Positions 1 through 7,600 of a stretch of 57,483 nt of DNA are shown piece after piece. This DNA comes from Fibrobacter sp. (GTDB lineage Bacteria > Fibrobacterota > Fibrobacteria > Fibrobacterales > Fibrobacteraceae). Numbering within the stretch: position 1 is the stretch's first letter; every line of letters begins with the position of its first letter. The stretch covers positions 1-57,483 of the forward strand of contig JAGCPZ010000064.1 of NCBI GenBank assembly GCA_017965445.1, given 5' to 3'. The notes beneath the pieces are model-generated. The model ran no database searches, was not told the DNA's origin, and was given only the letters and a program-made list of their open reading frames with translations. The translations under genes and the position numbers were made by a program.

Positions 1-34
1 AATTTGGACAAAACTTTTTCCCATGGAGAAAAAA

Positions 35-274
35 ATGAACGAAGAAATTTTCAAGAAGGTCACGGACGTGATCGTTGCTAAGTTGGAAGTCAAGGCTGAA
101 GATGTCAAGCCCGAATCTGAATTCGGTAATGACCTCGGTGCCGACTCTCTGGACCGTGTTGAACTCGTGATGGCTCTCGAAGACGAATTCGATGTCGAAA
201 TCCTCGATTCCGATGCCGAAAAGTTCCAGAAGGTTTCTGACGTTGTCGCTTTCCTCGAAGCACACAAGAAGTAA
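35..274 (+). CDS. acpP: Acyl carrier protein
   Basis: Small acidic carrier of fatty-acid synthesis. Acyl chains are carried on a phosphopantetheine arm attached to the serine of the GADSLDRVE motif (DSL, about residue 37), which is clearly present. The 79-residue length and the four-helix pattern are normal for the family. An in-frame ATG exists 12 bases upstream at 23, but GGAGAAA at 25-31 is a good Shine-Dalgarno for the ATG at 35 and the conserved N-terminus starts there. It is followed by a strong terminator, so it probably ends its transcript. The family call is secure. Any upstream fab genes lie outside the window. Confidence 0.96.
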   Translation: MNEEIFKKVTDVIVAKLEVKAEDVKPESEFGNDLGADSLDRVELVMALEDEFDVEILDSDAEKFQKVSDVVAFLEAHKK

Positions 275-321
275 TCTAGTTTTGCTTTAGCCCGCAACAG
301 TTGGGCAAAGATTGAGCTTTG

Positions 322-352
322 GGTCCCCGGTATCGCCGGGGATTCTTTTTTG
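322..352 (+). terminator. Rho-independent terminator after acpP
   Basis: A 7-bp GC-rich stem (TCCCCGG / CCGGGGA, arms at 324-330 and 336-342) is followed by TTCTTTTTT. It lies 48 bases after the acpP stop. Confidence 0.85.
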
Positions 353-481
353 CATGTCATCCCGGCCGCAGTGCCGGGATCAGCTTCACCTTCTCTTTAT
401 GAAAGGAAGGAGCCCGTCCTGTGACGGGCATGACAAAACGCTTTTGCATGTCATCCCGGCCGCAGTGCCGGGATCAGCTTA
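353..481. repeat. Two copies of dispersed repeat A (GTCATCCCGG type)
   Basis: Two nearly identical palindromic copies (about 353-387 and 447-481), each with CCCGG...CCGGG arms and ending GGGATCAGCTT, in direct orientation 94 bases apart. A third degenerate arm (GTGACGGGCATGAC) lies between them. The rest of the 301-base spacer before rnc shows no gene. The same family recurs in most spacers of the window. Confidence 0.8.
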
Positions 482-575
482 CACGTAACACCTTTGTAAA
501 ACACTGTATTTATCAGCCATGCTGCGGAAAGCATGATAAATATGTAAATTATGCATCAAACAAAAGGAAAATCTA

Positions 576-1388
576 TTGGAAGAACAAAATCTGCTCCACA
601 AGATCCTAAAACTCTGGTTTCGCCAGAAGTCCGGTGACGGGCTTGAGGCTAAGCTTGGGTATAGGTTCCGCGATCCTGAACTGCTGGCTCATGCGCTTGT
701 CCACCGCTCGTTCATCGTCGGCAAGGACGTGCCATACGCAAACAACAACGAGCGTCTGGAATTCCTGGGCGATTCCGTCCTCAACATGCTGACGACCGAG
801 TTCCTTTACAAGACCTATCCTGAGGATTCGGAAGGTGAACTTTCCAAGCGTAAGAGCGCTATCGTATCGGGGCACGCCTGTGCTCAGTCGTCCAAGGAAT
901 GGAATCTCAGCGAGTTCGTGAAAATCGGGAAGTCCGAGGCCAAGATGGGCGGCCGTGGCAAGGAAAGCATATTGGCGGACGCCTATGAGGCCGTGCTTGG
1001 TGCGGTCTATCTCGATGGCGGCCTGGACGAAGTCCGTGCGATTTTGAACAAGTTCCATTTCCCGCGCGTGAGCGAAATCATCAATGCGGTCGATTTTGCG
1101 AATTACAAAAGCGAACTTCTGGAGTTCTGCCAGGGCAAGCTGCATTGCTCCCCGGAATATGTGGTTGTTGACGAATCGGGTCCGGAACACCAGAAACAGT
1201 TCACTATCGAGGTCATTGTAAACGGCAAGGCATATACTCGCGGTATTGGCCCGAACAAAAAGAAGGCCGAACAGGAAGCTTCGCGCACGACACTTGAAAT
1301 GCTCAAGACCGAAGTCGCCGAAGCCGAACGCAAAAAAGCCGAGGCTCCAAAAATCAAGCAACCCGCCCACCACGTGGGATTGCCGTAG
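576..1388 (+). CDS. rnc: Ribonuclease III
   Basis: Double-stranded RNA endonuclease acting in rRNA and mRNA processing. The RNase III signature NERLEFLGDSVLN is at residues 54-66, and the second acidic cluster (ADAYEAVLGAVYLDGG) is at about 130-145. A dsRNA-binding domain follows (about 170-245), with the usual GIGPNKKKAEQEAS ending. The 270-residue length is slightly above the usual 225-250, because of a basic, Pro-rich tail. Translation appears to start at a TTG (576), preceded by AAAAGGAAA at 562-570. acpP followed by rnc is a common gene order in bacteria. Confidence 0.95.
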   Translation: MEEQNLLHKILKLWFRQKSGDGLEAKLGYRFRDPELLAHALVHRSFIVGKDVPYANNNERLEFLGDSVLNMLTTEFLYKTYPEDSEGELSKRKSAIVSGHACAQSSKEWNLSEFVKIGKSEAKMGGRGKESILADAYEAVLGAVYLDGGLDEVRAILNKFHFPRVSEIINAVDFANYKSELLEFCQGKLHCSPEYVVVDESGPEHQKQFTIEVIVNGKAYTRGIGPNKKKAEQEASRTTLEMLKTEVAEAERKKAEAPKIKQPAHHVGLP

Positions 1389-1421
1389 GGCGGCTACGCC
1401 GCAGTTACGAGTATGGAGTTC

Positions 1422-1495
1422 CTAGTTACTAGAAATGTTCTTATTGCAATCTCTAGTAACTATTAACTAGTAACTAATAACTAGTAACTAGTAAC
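1422..1495. repeat. Heptamer tandem repeat (TAGTAAC) with an inverted upstream copy
   Basis: Six contiguous 7-bp units at 1454-1495 read TAGTAAC, TATTAAC, TAGTAAC, TAATAAC, TAGTAAC, TAGTAAC. An inverted copy (CTAGTTACTAGA, 1422-1433) lies just upstream, so the region can fold into a hairpin. The array ends 21 bases before the start of the next gene. Confidence 0.85.
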
Positions 1496-1516
1496 TATTT
1501 TATTATCTTATCCCAC

Positions 1517-3346
1517 ATGAAAACATTCTCCCTCCGTAATTTACTTGCCCTGCCGATGGCGGCGGCTCTCGCTTTTACTCTTTCCGCCTGCAACGAATCT
1601 GGCGATTCCAAATCCAGCCAATCCACGAAAGCCTCCAAAAAAGGCGCACCCGTTTCCGAAGCGGATTGCCCGATTCTCCCACTTGATTCGACAGCGACCG
1701 GCGAGTTCGACCCGATTGCCTCCAAACAGGCCCGCGCCTGCGGCTCCATCACGCTTTGGGGCTCCGCCATGCCCAAGTCCTTCAACATGTGGGAAGACTA
1801 CAACAGCTTTTCTGCCGAACTCATGAGCATGATGTTCGAACCGCTGGTGAGCCTGCACAGTACCGAAGACCGCGAAGTCGGCATTCTCGCCGATAAGTGG
1901 GAAGTTTCCGAAGACGGCAAGACGTTCACGTTCCATGTGGATTCGCGTGCCAAATGGAGCGACGGCAAGCCGGTTACTGCCGAAGACGTGCAGTTCTATT
2001 ACGACGTCATCATGGACGAGAAAAACCTCACGCCGATTTTCAAGGTGGGGCTCAGCCGATTTGAACGCCCGGAAATCGTCGATAGCCTCACGGTCCGCAT
2101 GAAGGCGAAGGAACCGCACTGGGGCAACTTCTGGGAAGCGGCGGGCATGCTCGCATTCCCGAAGCACGTGTGGGCCGGTAAGGACTTCAACAAAATCCGT
2201 TACGAATTCCCGGTTGTCTCTGGCCCGTACATCATCAAGACGTTCCGCGAAGACCGCTTTGTGGAACTCCAGCGCCGCAGCGACTGGTGGGGCTTCAAAA
2301 AGAACTGGAACCACGGCAAGTACAACTTCCAGAAAATCCGTTACCGTTTCATGAACGACCAGACGAAGGCTCTCGAAGCGTTCAAGAAGCAGGATTTCAA
2401 CGCTTACGCGATTTACACGAGCAGCATCTGGATGAAGCAGACAGACTTTGATGCCATCAAGAAGGGGTGGGCCATCAAACAGCGCATCTTCAACAAGGAA
2501 CCGATTGGTTTCCAGGGCATGGCCATCAACCTCCGCAAGCCGCAATTCCAGGACGTCCGCGTTCGCCGCGCTCTCTCGTACCTCTTGAACCGCGAAGCGA
2601 TGAACGAAAAGTACATGTACGGGCAATATTTCTTGCTCAACAGCTATTACCCCGACTTGTGGGCGAATAACCAGAACCCGACGGCGCCTGTCTATAGCTA
2701 CAATCCGGAAAAGGCCCGTGCGCTCTTTGCCGAGGCGGGCTACAAGGTGAACGGTCAGGGCGTTCTCGAAAAAGACGGCAAACCGTTTGCCATAAACTTC
2801 ATCACGAGCCAAGAAGACTTGCGCCACCTCACGCTGTTCCAGGAAGACTTGAAGAAGGTGGGCGTTGTGGCGACCATCGAGCAGATGAGCCAGAGCACGC
2901 TCCGCAAGCGCCTGGACGATGCAGACTTTGACCTTTACTGGGTGAACTGGGGTGCAGGCCGCCTCCGCGACCCCGAAGCGAGCTGGATTTCCAAGACGGC
3001 AATGGAAAAAGGTACGAACAACCTTGCTGGCGTTCAGGACAAAGTCGTCGATAGTTTAATTAACTTGCAAAAGACGGAATTCGACCTCGCGAAGAGGAAC
3101 GAAATCTTGAAGGCGCTCGACAACCGCCTCGCCGAAATCGTCCCGTACGTGCTCATGTGGCAGTGCGACCATCACCGCATCCTCTACTGGAACCGTTACG
3201 GCACACCCGAAAAGGTGCTCGACCAGTTCAACCGCGAAGATGCTATCCCCGTCTATTGGTGGGTCGATCCGGTCAAGTCCGCCGCACTCGACAAGGCGAT
3301 GAAATCCGGCGAAAGCCTGCCCGTGCCCGAGTACGATATTCGATAG
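1517..3346 (+). CDS. Peptide/nickel-type ABC transporter substrate-binding lipoprotein
   Basis: Extracytoplasmic solute-binding protein of family 5 (OppA/DppA type). The N-terminus is a lipoprotein signal with lipobox LSAC (Cys about residue 25). The mature part has the family landmarks: a WSDGKPVTAEDV stretch near residue 150 and RRALSYLLNREAM near residue 350. The 609-residue length is a little longer than usual. No permease or ATPase genes are adjacent, so it is an orphan binding protein here. There is no Shine-Dalgarno; TATCTT at 1504-1509 ends seven bases before the ATG, which suggests a leaderless transcript. The ligand is presumed to be an oligopeptide but is not readable from sequence. 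Confidence 0.88.
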   Translation: MKTFSLRNLLALPMAAALAFTLSACNESGDSKSSQSTKASKKGAPVSEADCPILPLDSTATGEFDPIASKQARACGSITLWGSAMPKSFNMWEDYNSFSAELMSMMFEPLVSLHSTEDREVGILADKWEVSEDGKTFTFHVDSRAKWSDGKPVTAEDVQFYYDVIMDEKNLTPIFKVGLSRFERPEIVDSLTVRMKAKEPHWGNFWEAAGMLAFPKHVWAGKDFNKIRYEFPVVSGPYIIKTFREDRFVELQRRSDWWGFKKNWNHGKYNFQKIRYRFMNDQTKALEAFKKQDFNAYAIYTSSIWMKQTDFDAIKKGWAIKQRIFNKEPIGFQGMAINLRKPQFQDVRVRRALSYLLNREAMNEKYMYGQYFLLNSYYPDLWANNQNPTAPVYSYNPEKARALFAEAGYKVNGQGVLEKDGKPFAINFITSQEDLRHLTLFQEDLKKVGVVATIEQMSQSTLRKRLDDADFDLYWVNWGAGRLRDPEASWISKTAMEKGTNNLAGVQDKVVDSLINLQKTEFDLAKRNEILKALDNRLAEIVPYVLMWQCDHHRILYWNRYGTPEKVLDQFNREDAIPVYWWVDPVKSAALDKAMKSGESLPVPEYDIR

Positions 3347-3363
3347 AAGAGAGCACGCACAAC

Positions 3364-3480
3364 GTCATCCTGAACAATGCGATGCATCCAGAACACCTCT
3401 GGATTCTTCGAGTCCCATGGACTCTCAGAATGACGGTCATTCCTTATTGTCACCCCGGTTTTATATACCGGGGCCAGTTT
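3364..3480. repeat. Inverted pair of repeat B plus one copy of repeat A
   Basis: 3364-3435 holds GTCATCCTGA... and its inverted partner ...TCAGAATGAC, with TCCAGA/TCTGGA in the centre, so the pair can form a long hairpin. 3449-3480 is a copy of repeat A (ACCCCGG...CCGGGG). Confidence 0.7.
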
Positions 3481-3504
3481 ACACGGTTCTACCCACTTAC
3501 ACAC

Positions 3505-3533
3505 AAAAAAATCCCGGACTTTAAAGTCCGGGA
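3505..3533 (-). terminator. Rho-independent terminator for the beta-barrel gene
   Basis: Perfect stem TCCCGGACTTT/AAAGTCCGGGA (3512-3533). On the minus strand it is followed by seven T (the A run at 3505-3511). It serves the minus-strand gene ending at 3609. Confidence 0.85.
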
Positions 3534-3572
3534 CGTTCTAATAACTTATTGACGTTCTAGATGACGTTACTA

Positions 3573-3607
3573 AAACCTGAAACCTGATACCTGAAACCTG
3601 AAACCTG
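3573..3607. repeat. Heptamer tandem repeat (AAACCTG)
   Basis: Five contiguous 7-bp units: AAACCTG, AAACCTG, ATACCTG, AAACCTG, AAACCTG. The array sits immediately 3' of the minus-strand gene whose stop codon begins at 3609. Confidence 0.9.
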
Positions 3608-3608
3608 A

Positions 3609-4439
3609 TTAGAACTTAAACTCCACATCCAAGGTAAATCCGACAGCATCCCCTTCCATATTAATAGTGAACGGATCCCTGGACTTCTTCTTGATGTCTT
3701 CGCTACGGGCGATAACCTTACCCTTAATCAAAATCTGGTTGGTCACAGCAAATTCGGCACCGACCCAGAACTTCCACTGGTTGGACCAGTCGTCATGCAG
3801 GTTGACATCCTTGTTGCCGTTGTCGTATTCCGACTTGAAAATGCGGAGCCACAGCTGGCCGCCAATCAACAGCGTTACCGGGGCAGAGGGGAGGGTGTAG
3901 TCGAATTCACCGCCAATACGGAGCTCAAGGCCTCTCTCTTGCTTGTGGTGCTCGAAACCCCAGAAAACACCGGCTTCAGTACCGAATGCGGCGCCTTTAA
4001 TGCTTGCAATATCGTTATGGATTTGGGCGCCGAAATAGAGGAACATTTCGTGATGGCTCGGAGGCGTTGTTCCGAGTCCGTCATATTTTTCGCGGCCAAT
4101 GGGCAAGTTGAAATCGAGGAAGAGGTTGACCATCGGGGTCATGGCAAAACGACCGCCAATCATCAGGTCGCGGATGCCGTTACCGCCGTCTTCGCATGCG
4201 TCGCAGTCGGTTTCGCTCCAGAACTGGTAACCGAAACTTTGCAGAGAAAGCTCGAACTTGGGAGAAACATTGAAACGGGCGCCGACTTTTAGACCCATTT
4301 GGGACCAGTCATCATCTTTGTCGTAGTAAAGTCCTGCCTTGATGGACCCCTGGTTGTTCTGCAACAGACCGAAATAGTCCCACGTTGCGAAACTGTATGT
4401 GGCAATCAATGCCGCGAGAAGAATAACCTTTTTTATCAT
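3609..4439 (-). CDS. Probable outer-membrane beta-barrel protein, function unknown
   Basis: 276 residues with a short signal peptide (MIKKVILLAALIATYSFA). The rest is made of alternating hydrophobic/aromatic strands and polar turns, and the protein ends in FKF, as expected for an outer-membrane barrel with an aromatic C-terminal residue. Two Cys near residue 80 (CDACEDGG) lie in what looks like an extracellular loop. AGGAG is well placed before the ATG. No specific family was recognised; channel or surface roles are both possible. It is divergently transcribed from the large surface protein at 4625 and has its own terminator. Confidence 0.7.
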   Translation of the reverse strand: MIKKVILLAALIATYSFATWDYFGLLQNNQGSIKAGLYYDKDDDWSQMGLKVGARFNVSPKFELSLQSFGYQFWSETDCDACEDGGNGIRDLMIGGRFAMTPMVNLFLDFNLPIGREKYDGLGTTPPSHHEMFLYFGAQIHNDIASIKGAAFGTEAGVFWGFEHHKQERGLELRIGGEFDYTLPSAPVTLLIGGQLWLRIFKSEYDNGNKDVNLHDDWSNQWKFWVGAEFAVTNQILIKGKVIARSEDIKKKSRDPFTINMEGDAVGFTLDVEFKF

Positions 4440-4624
4440 CGTAACTCCTATAAATCACCAAAATGGCTAACTCCAATTTAGTAATAGAATGGATGGTCTG
4501 CAAATCTTTTTCCCGAAAGGCGCGCTTATATCGTGTTTATAGTCACAAATACTATTTTTTTCTTGCATTCACGGTTGCGAAATTTTGCATAAAAATTATT
4601 TTTATACCGGAAAAGAGGTGGTTT

Positions 4625-7600
4625 ATGAAATACACAATTCGTTTGTTGCTGGCATTAAGCTTGATAATTCCGATGTCCGTTTGGGCGCAGGCGGCTAATC
4701 CTGTAAAAAAATATCTAAATCTCTACTATAAAAATTCGCAACTTTTTGTAGGTCTGTACAAAAAAGATTGTGTTGCCGGAAATTCTTCTGAAGAAGGTAC
4801 TTGTGTCAAGTCTTATGAAATAAAGCCCGCGCAAACTGTTCGCTCCGCTTTCGTTAATGCGATTAGTCAGCAATGGATATCAGGTACACCAGATGCGACC
4901 AAGATGCAATCGGCTACGCTGAATCTTGCTACAGACATTGACTTTGGTTATACTTTTGCAAATGGAAGTTGCTCGGAAAATTTTGACTTTTTGCCTTTCT
5001 CTGGTCTTTCCTTTAATGGACATAACCACATGATGTCGAACTTTTGTCGTATTGACAATGGACAGACCAAGCGGTATTTAGGCTTGTTTGGGGAAGTGGT
5101 CGGTGATCAAACGAATGGTAATAAAACGATAAGAGACCTGATAATTTCGAATGTCCATTTTGCCGTTACAAGCGGGGAACCTGCATTAACAAGTGGCGGT
5201 GATTATCAGCCGGCAGGCGCTCTTGCTGCTAGAATTTCTAATAGCACTGTGACAAATGTAAAATTAAAGAATGTTGTTATTCAAGCTCCGCTTGCAGGTG
5301 GTTTAGCCGGATTTATCGATGGATCGACAATTACAAAAGTTTCGACTATTGATAACTCGTTTATTAAAGTAACGAATGAAATATCAATTACAGAAGACTA
5401 TATCGGAAAAGCGATTTATAAGTATGGTGAAAATGTCGCTGTTTTTGACCCGTATAAGGTTCTTTTGGGTGGTTTAGCTGGTGCGGCATACTTTACAAAT
5501 TTTGAGGATATTGATCTTGCTGTCCAAGTGGAAAATGAAACTGCTGTAGATATGTCTGCTTTGGGCGGCCTTGTTGGGCATTACGTTTATGCTCCGAAAG
5601 GTAACCAGTTCATGCAGGCTACCAATCGAGATTCTAAAATTACCAAAGTGAATATTCACGGCTCTTCCAGTGATGTGGGTGTTAATGCTTTTATTTCCGG
5701 TGGTACTGCTATGGGTGGTATATTTGGGGCTTCAAGAAGACTTGATAACGACAATTCACCGATTACAGAGTTCTCTATTAGTAAATCGACAGTGACGAAT
5801 TTGGATATAAAGCAAAGCAGGGTTAAAATCAGTGATGCCGATGCGACGAAAAATCTTTATATGGGCGGCATTGTCGGGAATAGTGACCTTTGCAAAGGTG
5901 GTATTCTAAAAATTAGTGAATCAAAAGTAGTGAATGTAAACATTGAGGAAACGGTACAGAAAGAAGCACCTTTCCAGTACTACATGGGAGGAATTGCTGG
6001 TCGTGCGTCTTGCTCCCAAATAAATGGTAATAGTGACCGTGACGACTTGTATTTGACTCTTCAAAAAAATACGGCTTCGGGGAGTATTAATTTGGAAGGT
6101 GGTCATAGCGGATCCGGAAAAACATCTGCGATTGTTCGTATTTCTGCTGCTATGGGAGGCCTTGTTGGTGATGCCATTGTTTCTTATGATGACGGTGGAA
6201 TTTCTGACAATGAATCGGAAGTTTCTATTTCATATAAAGCCAAAAGATCTGAAAAAAGTGCTGATATGGATTCCGTGCTTGTCGGTGGCATTTTTGGTGC
6301 TGTCAGCTTTTTTAATTCATCAAAAGATTTTGTTCGCTTGACTGACCTATCTTATAAGGGTTTACTTGATATTAATGATGATGGTATTAATGCCCGTATT
6401 GGCGGTATTGTTGGGAAATTCCCGATGATTCAGTCTGGAAATCCCAAAATTGAATTCAGTAATGTTCAAGTAAAGGGTGATAGTGAAAAAGACAATAATA
6501 TTGTGTCGTATAGTGGTGAAACCAAAAGCTCTAGTACATCGTCGTCGATTGGTGGCATTTGCGGTATGTGCTTGTCGCCTAGAGAAATAAGCGAGAGTTC
6601 AGTTGACGGTAATTTCAAGGGTTCTGAAGGGACCGATGCCCCTCAAAAGGATTTCCATGTCGGAGGCCTGATTGGTACGGTAGATGCTAAGGCTGATCTT
6701 GGTATTGTAAAAAATAATTACTTTATTGGTTCTATTGAAAATAAATTAAGTGCTAGTGAGGGCAAGGGTAAGGCCGGTTATCTCTTTGGTTATCTTGTCG
6801 GTGATGGCTTGGGAAATAAACCCCAAATTATCTCGAATTTCCATTATGGTAGCGATAATGTTAAGGCTATTGGCTATTTCTACAATTATGGTGAATTTAA
6901 CAATGTAATGTATTTTAACGAGAATCAGAATGGCGTCACCTTCAACAAGTTTGTAGCAAAGAACAATGTCCGTAATGGTTCTGCTATGAATCTGCAGAAT
7001 GGAGAAAATGGTTCCTCTATGAACGGTACCGTTACGGAATCTTATATGAAGTCTGAAACCTTTGCTGGTTTTTTGAATTCTCCGTGGGATGAAGACGAAC
7101 AGGTGTGGTCTTTTGACAATACTCATGTTTACCCGTTTTTGGGAACGCCACATGTTTCTCCGAAGGTCCAGGTGGTATTTAAGGATGCAGCGGGCGACAA
7201 AAAGCAGAATGTCAAAATTGGTGATGCTGCCGTTGTTCCGGAGAATGTCGAATTGAAGTCGGAAGGTAAGTGCTTGACGGGCTGGAATCCGGCGGACTTT
7301 ACGAATGTGATTGCCCCGATGACAATTACTGCCATATATGGGGATTGCCCGATAGAAAAATTTACAGTCAAGTTCTATGACATTAGAGGATTTGTCATTG
7401 AAGGCTCGGAGCAGGAAGTCCTTTACGGGGAAGCAGCTGTTGCTCCGGCAAACCCGCCATCGAAGGATGACTTGTGCTTTATTGGCTGGGACACTGATTT
7501 TAGCGTGGTCAAAGGCAATTTGGAAGTCAAACCGAATACGAAAAAGTGCGTATTTACGGTCAATTTCTATGGTCTGGATGGCACGAGTATAATAAAAACA

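Noticed and set aside
421..609. A 62-codon frame between acpP and rnc
   Set aside because: Made of repeat A sequence, with no ribosome site, and it overlaps the rnc start.
1541..2827. A 428-codon minus-strand frame opposite the peptide-binding protein
   Set aside because: No homology-like motifs, and the plus strand carries a clear family 5 binding protein.
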